From positions 124,001-188,000 of the forward strand of contig CAJQUW010000891.1 in NCBI GenBank assembly GCA_907163375.1: DNA of 64,000 nucleotides, in the 5' to 3' direction. The notes under the pieces are model-generated. The model did not search any database, was not told where the DNA came from, and saw only the letters and a list, made by a program, of their open reading frames with translations. The position numbers were made by a program, and so were the translations under genes. The stretch's first letter is position 1. Every line of letters starts with the position of its first letter. This DNA comes from Prostheceraeus crozeri (lineage: Eukaryota; Platyhelminthes; Polycladida; Euryleptidae). Shown here piece after piece: positions 42,991 to 55,669 of the stretch.

Positions 42991-45900
42991 TTACTTTACT
43001 TTATGCGGCATATTCATTGCTGAACTTCGGCCGACCCATTGGAGATGGCACGCCACAGTTTTCGCTCACGCGTTGCGCAGTTCAATTCGTACATGTTGAG
43101 TCCGGTTCATTTCATGATGTTGTTGACATACTGCGTCCTGGGCCTTCCTCTGCGCCGGCTGCCCTCCATGTTGCCTTGCAGGACAGTTCTCGTCAAAAGG
43201 CATCCTCCCTCCCTGCATTGATGACCGTAGAAGGAGAGTTTCCTTTTCCGAACGTGTCGAAGTAACATAGGAGTAGTGGCCAGTTGCTCGAAGATGCTGG
43301 CATTCGTTCGGTGCTCTCTGTAATTTATGCGCAACATTCTCCTCCAGAACCACATTTCGGCAGCTTCGATGTGTTTCTCGTCTGCAGTTTTCACCGTCCA
43401 TCCTTCCGCTCCATATGATAGAATTGGCCACACAAGCGTCTTCACTAATTTCATCTTGAGCTTTGTTGGTAGTCCATAGCTTGTTCAGTCTGGTCATCTT
43501 TGCCTTAGCCATAGCTATTCTCACACGGACGTCTTCTGTGCAACTTCCATCATTTTTCTTGATAGAGCCAAGATATTTGAAACGATCAACCTCTGCAACA
43601 GTCTCAGCCCCAACTGTGATTGTGCTATCTTCGTCACGTGTTGAACCGACTCGCATTACCCTTTGTCTTTCTTGCATTTAGCTTCAGCGACCTCTCAATT
43701 CCTGCGGCATTTACCTGGTCAACCATCTCCTGCATTTCACTCATGTTCTTGGCTATCAAAGTTGTGTCATCGGCATACCTGACATTGCCTATTTGTCTGC
43801 CTCCGATATTGATGCCAGCGTTCGTAAAATCGGTTTCTCTCATGATTAGCTCAGTATACAAACTGAAAAGATGCGGTGATAGAATACATCCTTGACGCAC
43901 ACCCTTTTTGATTGGAAATTGCTTGGTTCGGTCTCCGTTCCAACGAATAACTCCTTGCTGATTGCAGTAGAGGGACTTTATCAGGTTGACGAGGTGATCA
44001 GGGAATCCAAAAGTAGACATCATATCCCAGAGCTGACCGTGGCTCACGCTGTCAAAAGTCTTGGAATAATCAATGAAAGTTATAACCGCTCCACATGACA
44101 TGTCATTAACCTTTTCAATAATGACTTGTAGGGTTGCCAACATGTTTGCGGTGCCTCTGCCAATTCGAAACCCTGCTTGTTCATCTGGGAGTTCCTGTTC
44201 GATCTTCATGCGCAGGCGGTCCAGCAGTATATTGAGGAGGACTTTGCTAGCATGCGATATAAGCGCAATGGTGCGATAATTGCCACACTCTTTGGGATTG
44301 CCAGTCTTGTTCAGTAATACGAGTTCTTGCTCTTTCCAATTGTCTGGCCAACGTTCCGTTTCCCAAATCCTCACGCAAAGCTTGTGAAGACTTTTTGTGG
44401 CAAAGTCTCCAGCGAACTTGACGAATTCCGCAGGCACATTGTCACGACCTGCAGTCTTGCACATTTTCAGTTTCTTTACCGCGTTCTGGACTTCTGCAAG
44501 CAGCGGAACAGGTTCCTTTTCTGCTGGAGGCGTAGTAACCAGCTCCTGATGAAAAACCGGTGAATTTGAACCGAAAAGCTGCTTAGCGTATTTTTCCCAA
44601 CGCTTTAGAACCTGGTTAGGTTCTATGAGGGTTAGACCTGTGGAGTCATTAATTACACTTTGTTTTTCAGTAACTGCTGGTTCAGTAAGTGCGGAGATTT
44701 TTCGAAAAAGCGCTTTGCCTTTGTGCATTCTATCGAACTCGTCGATTTCAGCGCACTGTCGTTCTAGCCAGGTTTTCTTGTCTTTACGCAGGCTTTTCTT
44801 TATCTTCTTGTTCAGCTTTTTAATCAAAAGGCTATCTGAAACACGCCGGGCTTCTCTTCGTTCCTGAATTAACTTGAGAGTCTCATTGCCAATCCAAGAA
44901 TCAGTTACTTTCCGCCTCGGGGCACGTCCTATGACATCGGTTGCAACCTCTTTTAAGGTATCAGTTATGTTTGACCAGAGATCATTCGGCTCCATCTCCG
45001 TAGTATCTGTCTCCAATAGCGCTGCAAATTGGTTGTTCGTTTCTGTTACGTATTGATCCCGGAACTCCGAATCATTCAGTTTATTCAAGTTGAAACGGAA
45101 TGGTTGACTACTTCTTTTCACACTGAATGCTTTCAATTGAACCTTTGAACGGTATCACAGTCTGCACTTGGTTTAGTTCTGGCATCAAGTACATTGTTGC
45201 GCCATTTCTTATTTGTCATCATATAATCGATTTGATTCCGGGTGCTTTGGTCTGGAGATGTCCACGTGAATCGTCGACGCTTGTGGTGGCTAAACTGCGT
45301 ATTCAAAATGCAAAGATTGTTTGCTGTAGAGAAATCTGCTAACCGTTGACCTCTCTCGTTTCGAATTCCCAAACCGAAGCGACCAATTCCAGTAGACGGT
45401 TCGGCTCCTTCACCAACCTTCGCATTGGCTGGGTTTTTGCCCATCGCTGGGCGATTTGCCCATCAGGATGCAGATCTCTCGACTCTTTACTTGTTCAACT
45501 GCTGATTGCAATTTCTCGTAGAAGAGGTCAACAACTTCATCATCGTGACTAGTTGTAGGTGCATAAACCTGTATTACTGTTGTGGGCACACGCTTGGTGC
45601 AAAACTTCACAACGAGTATTTGGTCCGAGATGGGGTTGAAACTAGTCACACTTTTCCGGGCTTTAACTTGCACTATAATTGCTACACCACTTAGGCCAGT
45701 TCGCTCCTCTGTACCACTGTACATGATAGTGCTATCCAAACAATCGAATTTACCACTTCCGCTCCACCGCGTTTCTGAGATTCCCAGAACATCCAGATTC
45801 AATACTTCGAGTTCTTTGATCAGGGCATAGAGTTTTCCTGTATCCTTCATAGTACGTACATTCCAAGTACCAATCGCTAGCTGTTTCTCTTTCAACTTCT

Positions 45901-46520
45901 TCTTTGTTTTCTTCTTATACTTGTGCTTGACAGTAGTTTGCTGACGGTCGGGTCCTACCTGTCTTCCATAGGGATGCCTACCGTACGAGGGATCAACGAG
46001 CATGGTCGAGTTCCCATGAACGTCGTTTACGTGATAACTGTAGTTGTGATTCATCTCCATAGGGTTCAGTGGCAAGATACTGCTGTGGTTTGCCATTGCC
46101 TTCCGCAGCCGTTTGAAGAGTCGGGTTCTCTGAGGGGCAGGTTTCGGAGAGTACGAAAACCGAACAAACCAGTACAACTTGCCGATGGATGCCATCAGAC
46201 GCAGAGGTTTGACCGACCAGGTCGCCGTCAGATACTGAGCAGAAGCTCCCTGGATTTGTTGTGGTTGAGTCGGAGGTTAAGCTGGTAGTTACTGATGCTT
46301 GTGGCTCTTCGATCTTCGTCGCCGCTGGTCTTCACCTTGGTTATTTAGACCAAGGCTCTTCTGGACTTTAACCGGTCCGACTCGGTGGGTTGTTTGGTTA
46401 CTATCGATGTATTCCAGGAGGCAAGACCTGTATCCCGATAGCACGACCTGCAGGAGCCACCGAGCAGGCAGTCCGAAAGGGGTTTACACCTGGACCTTTA
46501 GGACTCGTGGACGTGACAAC
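42991..46520 (-). mobile_element. RTE-like LINE, nearly full length, inserted in the Gypsy fossil
   Basis: Minus-strand element about 3.5 kb long. At 46,193-46,195 an ATG starts MASIGKLYWFVR, and about 320 bp upstream of it (46,196-46,520) look like a 5' UTR. The coding part gives an apurinic-type endonuclease, a reverse transcriptase and a C-terminal region, and the 3' end has a short AAAGT-type repeat near 42,995. CCCCT(CT)TCAT on both sides may be the target duplication. The RTE (BovB/CFDP2-type) call rests on the endonuclease text. Confidence 0.85.
43066..46195 (-). pseudogene. RTE-like LINE polyprotein: endonuclease and reverse transcriptase, frameshifted
   Basis: Endonuclease: QLAIGTWNVRTMKDTGKLY, LDVLGISETRWSGSGK, QVYAPTTSHDDE, then after a shift near 45,430 RFTWTSPDQSTRNQIDYMM. 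RT: KTAGRDNVPAEFVKFAG, NYRTIALISHASKVLLNIL, LPDEQAGFRIGRGT, VITFIDYSKTFDSVSH (catalytic D), IKKGVRQGCILSPHLFSLY and VRYADDTTLIAKN (YADD). The C-terminus (FKYLGSIKKNDGSCTEDVRV, VWPILSYGAEGWTVKTADEK, RRRGRPRTQYVNNIMK) is split by shifts near 43,650 and 43,450. So it is a recently dead copy: long frames remain, with about four shifts. Confidence 0.88.
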
Positions 46521-49135
46521 CCAGTACCCCTTCATATGATTCCGAATTCTGATGGTTCTTATCGTCCATGTGGAGATTACCGTCGATTGAACACGTAAAC
46601 GGAAGCGGATCATTACCCAACTCCCAGCATCACATACATCACATCCAACCTTCACAGACGGAGCTACTGTGTTTTCCAAACTGGACCTTCTGAAAGGTTA
46701 TTTCCAGGTTCCGGTAAACCCAGCAGATACACCAAAAACTGCCATAATCAAGCCGTTTGTGACATATGTATTCCATTATTCAACTCAGACATTCTGGTGC
46801 GACATTTCAGCGCATGATGGATATAATATTTGGCAACTTGCCTTTCTGCATCGTGTACATTGATGACATCCTGGTATTTTCTAGAACACATGATGATCGC
46901 AGAGCCCATTTGCAACAGATTCTTCAACTATTTCGTGAAAATGGGCTTGTTGTTCGCTCTAACAAGTGTATTGTACAAGTTGTTGGCGCTTCTGAAATTG
47001 ATTTTTTAGGCCATAACATCGACTGTAATGGAATTCGTTCTCCTTCATGTAGGGTCGACGTTGAAATTCTACGCAATTCTTAATCAAGGCGCGGTACCTA
47101 AATATAGTAAGGGAAGTGCAACCCAATTGTTCCCGGATTCGCTTTATGTCAGAGAGGCACTACGTCGACAGTAGCAGATGGCTGACGTTCAGACAAGACT
47201 GATCAGATGATGAGCGTTCTCCAATGAATGCAGAGTAATGCATCTGACTCGAAAACCCAGATTCGGTAGAATTCCATAATTTGTTTTTACGTGATTGATG
47301 TGACGCTATGTTGAGTACTGCAGATGAGATCATAACTACGCCTTTCGTCCGAAGGGAATATACTGAAAAGATGACAGTCGTCACGCAAGGTAGGTCAACA
47401 CCTGATATAAAATGAAAGTAGTCACTGAGAAAGAAATGAGAAGCACTACACAAGACATTTTAATGTATCAAAATTTCAAACATGTGAGTGGCTGACCGGC
47501 CGTGAGAAACACAGGAAACTGTTGGCCTTGCCTCCTTTTTTCTCGAGATAATGTGGTCTCAGCTCCTTGAGTAAGGCGGTTAAGCGACATGAGCAATCAC
47601 TTCTCCTGTGCACATTCACTTGGCTTTAAATAATGTTCGGGATGTTGTTATTAAAAATTCATTTAAATTCATGTAATAGTATTCCAATACCGATTGAAGG
47701 CCTATGGTCATGGAGCACGCGAAGCCACTGGATGCTATTTCAAGCAAGGCGAAAGTCTTCCAATGGGGACAAAGTCAACAATTGGCGTTCGAAGTTTCAA
47801 AGAAAGCTTTGGCCAACGCAGCTGTTCTCGTTCATCCACTTCCGAATGCGCCTCTTATTCTATCGACTGATGCCAGCAATATTGCCATCGGTGCAGTTCT
47901 CGAGCAAGTTTTGAAATATCAACACCAACCGATTACATTTTTCAGCAGGAAGCTTCGACAACCAGAATTGAAATACAATACATTTGATCGCAAACTTCTC
48001 GCCGTATACTTTTCAATTCGACATTTCAAGCACTTCCTCGATGATGTAGAATTCAGCATCAGAACCGATCATAGACCACTAGTGCAGGCTCCTGTCAGCC
48101 TGGTCAGCTAGGCAGCAACGGCAACTATCAGTCATAGCCGAAATGAACTGCACAGTTGAATATCTTCCGAGAAAGTCTAACCCAGTTGCAGATGCTTTAT
48201 CTCCCGTTGAAATTTCATCAATACATGCTGGAATTGATTACCCTGTAATGGCTTCTGAAACTCGAGCTTATCAAACTTCTATTACCGGGTTGAAATGGAA
48301 AGAAGCCCTTTTCGGTGATGTGGCCCTTCTATGTGACATAAGTACAGGTAGACCACGGCCATTGGTTCCCAAGAAATTTAGAAGAGAAGTCTTCGATTTA
48401 ATTCACGGAAATTCTCAACCATCTATTCGCTCATCTGTAAGACTAATCACATCGAAATTTGTGTGGCACTCTATAAAGCGCAATATTCGTCATTGGTCAC
48501 GTGCATGTCTTAATTGTCAAAGAAGCAAAGTGACTCGTCATACTGAATCAGGTACAGGCACAAAATTAGATTGTTTAATCGTATCACTTTGCTAGAAGTG
48601 CAAACTGATTCAAACAGATGGCACATGAAGGAACTTGATAAGTGGGCAAAAAGACATTTTTAATACCTTACAGAGATAGGAAAAATAGTCGTGCGTCGCT
48701 TGCGGGTTGCTCTGATTCCTTCAAAATGCTCCGATCGCCACGATTCCTTCAGATTCGAAGAATTCAGATCATTGCGCAAAAGTTTTCTCGATAAAGTTGG
48801 GTCCTCCGATCATTTCAAAAAAAGTTATCAGACGCATGAAAAAACGTTCACAAACTTCACTGTAGAACTTGACATCGTCTGTGTCTCTGCTGTGTGATCC
48901 GGTTGATAACAGTCACTGAAACTTTGCACAATTTGGCGTGTTTAATGTTGAACTGGCTGCTGATTGTTCGATTGCTATGGCATTTAGTCTGGAGATTGTG
49001 CCATTTCATTAACGTTACATGTTCCAATGTTTCCTTTCTAGTCAAACGGAAGAAGAGACGACCTATCTAATTCTGTGGGTACAGGTGACTTTCCACAACC
49101 TAGACGACGTTTTGGACACATCCACGTGGATAATG

Positions 49136-49246
49136 TGTGAATGTTACCAAGATTAATACAAATTACAAATTCAAACTTTGCGAAGTATCAACTATATGCT
49201 GACGTACAAATAGAGCATCTGAAAATACTTATCTTCGCGTTTTACA
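49136..49246 (+). repeat. 3' LTR of the Gypsy fossil
   Basis: 111 bp matching the 5' LTR at about 104 positions. No clear short target duplication was seen outside the pair. Confidence 0.85.
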
Positions 49247-49587
49247 TGTTCAGCACCAGATTTAAAACAGTCGGATGAGACTTCTGGAGTGTTTTGAAGT
49301 CGTGTCACTGCATCATTCCAGCAAGCGGACGAATTGTCGCGAGAGCATCACGATTGATTAAAACCTGATAAATCCTGATGAATTGAGACCACTGATTTTG
49401 CTTTTATGTTTGAAGTCGATAATTGACCATCGAATATATGCATTCGTGCAACTCTTCAATAGTCAGCTTAAGAGCAATAGTTCTACGACCGTTCAATGAC
49501 ATTTGAATTACGACATGCTGATGCCCCATCCACCCTAATTTCCATCATGGAGACTATTCTAACCCATTGCATCCACAGAATTAAATA
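49247..49587. other. no recognisable feature
   Basis: Unassigned sequence between the Gypsy fossil and a mariner element. Confidence 0.4.
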
Positions 49588-49589
49588 TA

Positions 49590-50778
49590 CAAGGTGGCCA
49601 TAAAGTCGCGCACCAAAATTTTAATTGTTCTTATGGATCTCTAAATGACTTGAGGAAAACATGAATTAGTTGTGAACAAGAAATTTATACCTACAAATGT
49701 TCAAAATGCTGCCCTTCAGCAGCCAGGCATAAATCAAGCCGATGGTGAAAGTTATCAAACACCCGATTGAGAAAACTTGAATCACCGTTGATTTGCTGAC
49801 AGGCATTCCGAATTCGAGTTCTCAAATGATCCAGGTCATTCTCTCGACGATTTCTTGACCTTCTCCAATTGAGTCTAGCTGGGGCAGAAGTTCTTCTTGC
49901 AGCATTTTGAGATACCTGCTGCCGTCAAGCGTTGAGTCAAAAAAGAAGGGTCCTTAAACATGGTCCTTCCACAAACCGCACCAGACCATCAGTTTCACTC
50001 CACTATGTTCTCTTGTGGCTTGCATCCAGTGTGGATTCTCCCGCGCATAGTAGCGACAGTTTTGCTTGTTCACTTCACCATTCAGGTAGAAGTTAGCCTC
50101 ATCGCTGAAGAGAACTTTCTGATGCACCATGTCAGGATCTTCATCCAGTTGGTTTTTAAACCATGTCGACATTTCCAAGTGTCGGTCCGAATCGTCTTCG
50201 TGCAACATTTGGAGAATCTGAAGCTTGTATGGATGGAAATGCTCTTCTTTGACTGTCTTCTGCATCGTGGATCGGGGAACGTTGATTTCACGAGATGATC
50301 TGCGCATGGACTTCTTTGGACTCTGTTGTTCAACTTTATCAAGAATGGCTGTTCTTGTCTCATCAGATATTCTTGGACGTCCACTTCGCTCTTTGTCATG
50401 AACACTACCTGTCTCTTTGAACTTCAAGAGTAACCGGCCGACTGAAGATTGACTAACATTCATTCCTTCATGCTTTGAATTGAACGTTTCAGCAACAGAC
50501 CTGTTTGTTGCACCCTCTCGCCCACAAAGTAAGACAATTTCAATTCTGTGTTCAATTGTCAAAGACATGCTCGCTAGTTCAGATTAAGAAGCCATTGTTA
50601 CTTCCATTTATTCGATTTCAGAGTAAAAAACATGTCATCATCGGTACGTTGTCATCTACATCGAATTACGTTCATTCACGAAATGAAGAGAGCAAATTGT
50701 CATTCTTTAAAGGTGTGATTGTTTCTAGCTAGAGTCTATGTCAAATATGGCTTGGTGCGAGACTTTATGGCCGCCTTG
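49590..50778 (-). mobile_element. mariner-type element (copy C), internally deleted, at the centre of a palindrome
   Basis: The ends CAAGGTGGCCATAAAGTCGC and inverted CAAGGCGGCCATAAAGTC lie next to TA on both sides. Outside the TA, CACAGAATTAAATA at left and TATTTAATTCTGTG at right are exact reverse complements, so the empty site was a palindrome with TA at its centre. The element is 1,189 bp and carries one broken transposase gene. Confidence 0.9.
49700..50568 (-). pseudogene. mariner-type transposase lacking its catalytic centre
   Basis: From ATG 50568: MSLTIEHRIEIVLLCGREGA, the first HTH, then the linker RSGRPRISDETRTAIL, a second HTH (KKSMRRSSREINVPRSTMQK), and the first catalytic block FSDEANFYLNGEVNKQN. 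A stop follows MVWCGLWKDHV at about 49,954. Beyond it, FFFDSTLDGSRYLKMLQEEL LPQLD still fits, but the QQDGA and SPDLTPLD blocks are absent, and the text jumps to the C-terminal FNFHHRLDLCLAAEGQHFE-type tail in another frame. An internal deletion therefore removed the second and third catalytic residues. Probably the DD41D group, by similarity to the copies at 4 and 16 kb. Confidence 0.85.
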
Positions 50779-50799
50779 TATATTTAATTCTGTGATTGC

Positions 50800-51237
50800 A
50801 TCACTTGTCATACAGTGTTACGTATAAGATTTGTGAATCAGCAAAATGCTAGATTTCGACATTACACGCTTGACAGATCATCATACAAATTTGATTTCAA
50901 GTGCAGTGCAGCAACATACCCAACTCTATTCCTCTTAACACATTCATAATGAAGTCTTATGAAGAAATTATTGAGTTTATAAATAGATAAGGCCACTAAA
51001 GTCATTTTGATAAAATTAAAAACTAATTCTTGCACATTGCATTTCGTCCACTCTTATTCAAGTGCAAACATGGACTAACTGTAAAATACAAAATCTGAAA
51101 TCATATACTTCTATAGTAATAAATCTATGAATAAAATTGGGAGCATGCAAACCTATAATCTAGTAGACTTAATAGATATGAAAATAGCAATTGAGTAAAT
51201 AACCTAGATATTAGAAGAAGCAAAACAGAAATTAAAG
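50800..51237. other. no recognisable feature
   Basis: AT-rich sequence without motifs. Confidence 0.4.
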
Positions 51238-51800
51238 CTACCAAGGTAAGTGAAGGGTGGAAATAAAATCTTTTTGCGAACACAAGTCGGGATTCTCGCG
51301 CAAAATGACGAGAGATTCTGTGATTCCTAATGTGTGTTTGTTGTTGATATGGTACTTAATACTAAAATTATTCAAAGCAGTTTGTCTTTCGTTGTTACAC
51401 ACTTGCAAATGTCTTGTGATGCTGTTAGCTGGAATTGCAGTGGACGTCTTCCTAACGTACTTGCTTCCACAGGTACAATGAAATTGATGAATTACATTTG
51501 ATGTGGAGAAGAGCGGCAATCTATCCTTCAGAGAGGGTATAGGAATCCTTCGTGTAGTAAAAATCACTTGCAAACGAGCACTAGGAAATACACTGAATGC
51601 TTTGTTGAAGCTATTTCTAAAAGTCAACGCACTTTTATCTCCAATGAATGGAAGTCTTAAGAATATTTTCTTTTCAGGTCCATAAACATCTTCTCTCACT
51701 GACAACTCTTTTATTGAATACTTATCGAAAAATGACTCAGGATACCCATTTAATCGAAGTGTTCTTCTTATGAAATTCTTCTTTCAAGGTATCAGAGGAA
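51238..51800 (-). pseudogene. Penelope-like element fragment D (C-terminal GIY-YIG)
   Basis: Minus strand: LRLNGYPESFFDK, KKIFLRLPFIGDKSALTFRN, then STSNVIHQFHCTCGSKYVRK, which fits the start of a PLE GIY-YIG nuclease (NVVYxFxCxCGxxYIGxT), and a C-terminal tail ending TLHLPW. It is broken and 5'-truncated. The hammerhead-like sequence at 52421-52462 lies upstream on the same strand. Confidence 0.65.
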
Positions 51801-52420
51801 CAAATTCTATGCGCCGGGCTGTGATTCAGCCGTGCATTCTTTGCTGGGGGCTATTCTATTAGATCAAACTGAATAGTTGTCTAAGAAAATAGCTGCCTGC
51901 TTGAAAATGAAAGGATGGTGCTCCGAATAGCTATATATAATTTCTCTTGGTGACTTCTCCGATTACTTCTTCACAAAATCTTGCTGAACGCGGGTACATT
52001 AATCAGATTTCCGAAATTTCAATGAAATATTTCAACAGCATGTGCAGGAAATTTGTTCATGACATCTCAGATGCCTAATTTCTGAGACTTATTAGAAGAA
52101 AAATCGCAAAAATGAGCTAACAGCGCGGTGGTCTAGCACATGAATTTAACGCATAACCATGCATTCTCACGCGTCCTTACTCCCAATGAACATAAATATA
52201 GACACATGCTGTGCTTTATCTGCATTGTTCTGACAATCCGTTCTCTAAAATTTGATAACGCTTGATGACAGTCTACTTTTGAAAAAGAGGCAACATTTGC
52301 CAGATTGTGCCACGAGACGTAATTTATCCGGTATTGGTTCTTCATTATAACTTTGACTCGTCTACAAGCTGTAGGAAGTAATAAAACCGAATTGCGATGT
52401 AATGATCTTATTTAATTTTT
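51801..52420. other. no recognisable feature
   Basis: Nothing recognised on either strand. Confidence 0.4.
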
Positions 52421-52462
52421 ATAACAAACATTTTTCGGCTCACACGCCCTTATCAATGTTAT
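52421..52462 (-). ncRNA. decayed hammerhead-ribozyme-like sequence
   Basis: On the minus strand ATAACA and TGTTAT form stem I; TTGATAA matches CUGANGA except for two transitions; GGC/GCC with a six-base loop forms stem II; GAA follows, then a minimal stem III (A...T) and T before stem I. It is in the same orientation as PLE fragment D. Confidence 0.5.
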
Positions 52463-55400
52463 CAAATGATCCGAAGGCCGCATTCGACTCCAGAGATGCG
52501 GAATGGGAGTCCTTGAAGAAAGTCACCGACTGCGTGTTGTAACTTTTATGACTGTTCTTTGCTATCTTCGGTATATAGGCCTATTGCTTTTTAAAATTGT
52601 AGTAGCATATTTTCTATCATTATTGAGCCTTGATTCTGACTGCCACCTAGAAATTATTGTACCGAAAATTTATCTAGATGTTCGTTCAAGTAAGGAATAG
52701 AGCCCGCTATGCACACGTATTTGACTTACAAATTTACATTAGCCTGAATCATTTGGTTGCATTAGCAGAAAGGTGTTCTTTATGTATCTCTACTGATTCG
52801 CCAGTTTTTGTCGTCTGCTGCGAGCTTACATGTGCAGTTTACGGAGGTTCTTCTCATTCCGCTCTTAATTCTTTAATAATTCATGAGACACAACACCTTT
52901 TTCCATAAAACTACCAGAACGTAGTTTACCGTAAACGTAGTTCTATCTCGAAATGTTTATTTTTAATAGCATGACGACATTGTCTTTATTTCTTTGCTTC
53001 TATAACAAATCGGTTATTGATCAGCTTATGTTTTTCAAACTTCCTCTTTTACTCACTTTGTTTTTTTGTTCACTTAACCTAGTTGTTTATTGACCATGTC
53101 GATCCTACTTCATTTTGCTGAGGGATTGTTTTAAGGGTACAATTTTTGCATTAATGTTCCTTTAAAGGAAACACATTTGTATAAAAATTCAATAACTACA
53201 TGTAGACTAAAGAAAGCATAGCCTTATTAAAATGTTGAGATAAAATCTTAATACGGTAGGACCTTAAAATTGTGGAAAGTTATCAATCACCACCACTTGG
53301 TTTGCTTTTCATTCAATATGATCTTCGCATTTTATTAATCACTGACATCATAATCATATTTTATTTATCAAGACCTCACGCTTGATGTTCTATAGTCACG
53401 AGATGTCTAATAAGGTATAAAAATATATTGACATCGGCAACCACTCATTACGAGGAGGCGCACTTGGAAACACTGATTACACCCTTCCACCAAAATCTTG
53501 ATAAAGGATCTTTCTAAGAATGGATATTCAAACGATTCTTGCTTAACTTTCAGCATTTTCATTAGTTACATACCAATCAAATTATTATCAATTTTTGACG
53601 TTTCAATTTATTTTTTGTTCGTTTCTGATTGCATCATCGATCGATTTTCTTTAGATTTTAATCATGTCTTTAACTTGTATAGCAATGAATAATGCATGGA
53701 CATATTGCTGCAATGATTGTAGTAGCAAGTAAAATCATTACTGATCAGTTATGACTTAGTCCATGACTGCTTTGAGTAAAGGAAATAGATTATCAAAAAT
53801 TTTACAGAAACGGTCCACAATTCTCCGAAAGAACATTTCTGAATCGATTTTCGCAAAGCATTTATAGAATGTACAGAATCCACATCAATAGCCATTGATG
53901 CTACTTGATGCCGTAAGTGATTTCAATCGCTAGCAGCTGATATTGCAGCTGTTATTGACGGTTGGTTATTCTTGTGGTAGTCTTGTAATTCTTTAGTCTC
54001 TTCTTGACTGGGTCCAGAATCTTCTTTCAACAGATTCCCTGTATGAATGAATGAGCGCATTAGAGTACTGGATAATTGCTTACAACTTGTTTCACGGTTT
54101 TATTCAGATGTCAACCGTCATTAATCAAATCTGCCAAAGTCACTGGCCTCCACTCTTACACATGGTATGGGAGTGGAACGTCCATTGGATAAATTACATT
54201 AATCATAGATATGTCACTGCCCACAGTCAATTCTCCACGCTTTGGGAGTTGTGTATCCCGAGTTCTATATCCAGGATTGCTGTGGGGATCAAAATTTGAG
54301 TCCGCACCTCACCCCACACCATACCCATAGGATAAGACATCTACTTTATATTCTATTTCCTTCATACAGAGCAGCTGATGTCCAATATTTCAATCTCAGC
54401 AGAATTTAGAACTTTGCGCGATCTGGTGGCCTCCTTTGATTAATTTATTGTAAGACAATGGTTTCCACTACAATTTACTTTCTGTCACCTTATCAGCTCA
54501 TGTAGATGGATATTATTTCTGTAACATAATCGAACTCAGACATATGCATTTGTTTTGAATTGACTCTTCAATGATAACCAGCAAGGCCGTCAGACAGCGG
54601 GTTCCAATTGATATAATTTGTACATGGCCAAAAGAATCGGTCCAGGAGAGATGGCTTCATGTAACAAACTGTCCCAGGTCTCATAAAAGTATGTAGAGTC
54701 AGCCGTATCACTCAGGATATAATATTCATCATAAGCAACTATTATACTGCTGTTTTTCTTCGTAATCACATGGTCAATAAGTTTCATGCAGGCAAATTGA
54801 GATACTTATTTACTACCTTTCGACGAACGAGTCAAAAGAAATTGCTATGTCTTGACTTTTACTATCTTTAAGCACGTTTTGGGTACCGATCTTTACCTAA
54901 TCAGAACACACCGGTGCGTTGCTGGAGTAAGGACCGTTGTTGGTAAGGCAGACGTGGGCTACTCGTTAGACGAGTTATATATAGAGATAGGAAAAGCAGA
55001 AAAAGATGAGATCACAGTATCAATTGAAGTTTTTGGATGACCTGTCAGTGGTATAGCGTGATACCGGGGGTAACCAAAGTTTTTAGTTACATCAGTATGT
55101 TTGCCGTTGACTGTTACTTCACTGATGCCATTTAGGAAACCGTTTTAGCTCAGTGAAACTGAAACGAAATTCAGTCATAGCGAAGGCGATATTTTTTAGT
55201 AAGGGTAGATGTTCATTTTTATCAATTTGTACTGAAATGGAAGCTTTAGAATAAGCGTACACTAGGAAGTAGAACTATTGAAAATGGGTGCTATATGGTG
55301 TAGAAGATAAATGAATTTGAGCTTAAATGGATGATCATGGGTTTACACTCCTGAATTCAAAGAAAATCGTAGGCCTATGTGGCGCCGAATTAGAAGATGA

Positions 55401-55647
55401 TGGAAGGGGAAACCATCGCCCTACACCATTGACACGAAATCTTAGGGACAAGACGAATTCATACATCACTACAACCGTAAATAAGCGCTTAGTGGAAAAG
55501 TTTCAGAATATCCGGTACTTCTATTCTTTCCCCCGACATTTTCCAATTTTTCCAAATTCATCAAATTTCGTCAAACTTAGTGACATTGGATTTGGAATAG
55601 ACTTGATCTGTCACTGAGTGACAGTGCAACACCATTGAGAAGTCTTA
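52463..55647. other. 3.2 kb without recognised gene
   Basis: AT-rich. Small open frames at 52.68-52.91, 54.05-54.30, 54.59-54.79, 54.85-55.04 and 55.33-55.62 kb have no family motif and no splice context I trust. No repeats of note were seen. Confidence 0.45.
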
Positions 55648-55669
55648 CTTGAACTCTGGGATGAAGGAT

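Larger units (their letters stand above)
41841..49246 (+). mobile_element. fossil Gypsy-type LTR retrotransposon, broken, with insertions
   Basis: Two 111-bp LTRs (41841-41951 and 49136-49246, TG...CA) flank recognisable gag-like, protease, reverse transcriptase, RNase H and integrase zinc-binding pieces in Gypsy order. The LTRs differ at about 7 of 111 sites, so the insertion is moderately old. The body is clearly broken, with more than five breaks, and it lacks most of the integrase core. A minus-strand RTE LINE (about 42,991-46,520) is inserted in it, and about 600 bp near 47.1-47.7 kb does not look like Gypsy sequence. Nothing suggests function. Confidence 0.9.

Noticed and set aside
54590-55617. 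Several 60-100 codon ORFs at 54.6-55.6 kb
   Set aside because: No motif, no consistent splice context and no codon pattern distinguishing them from chance.
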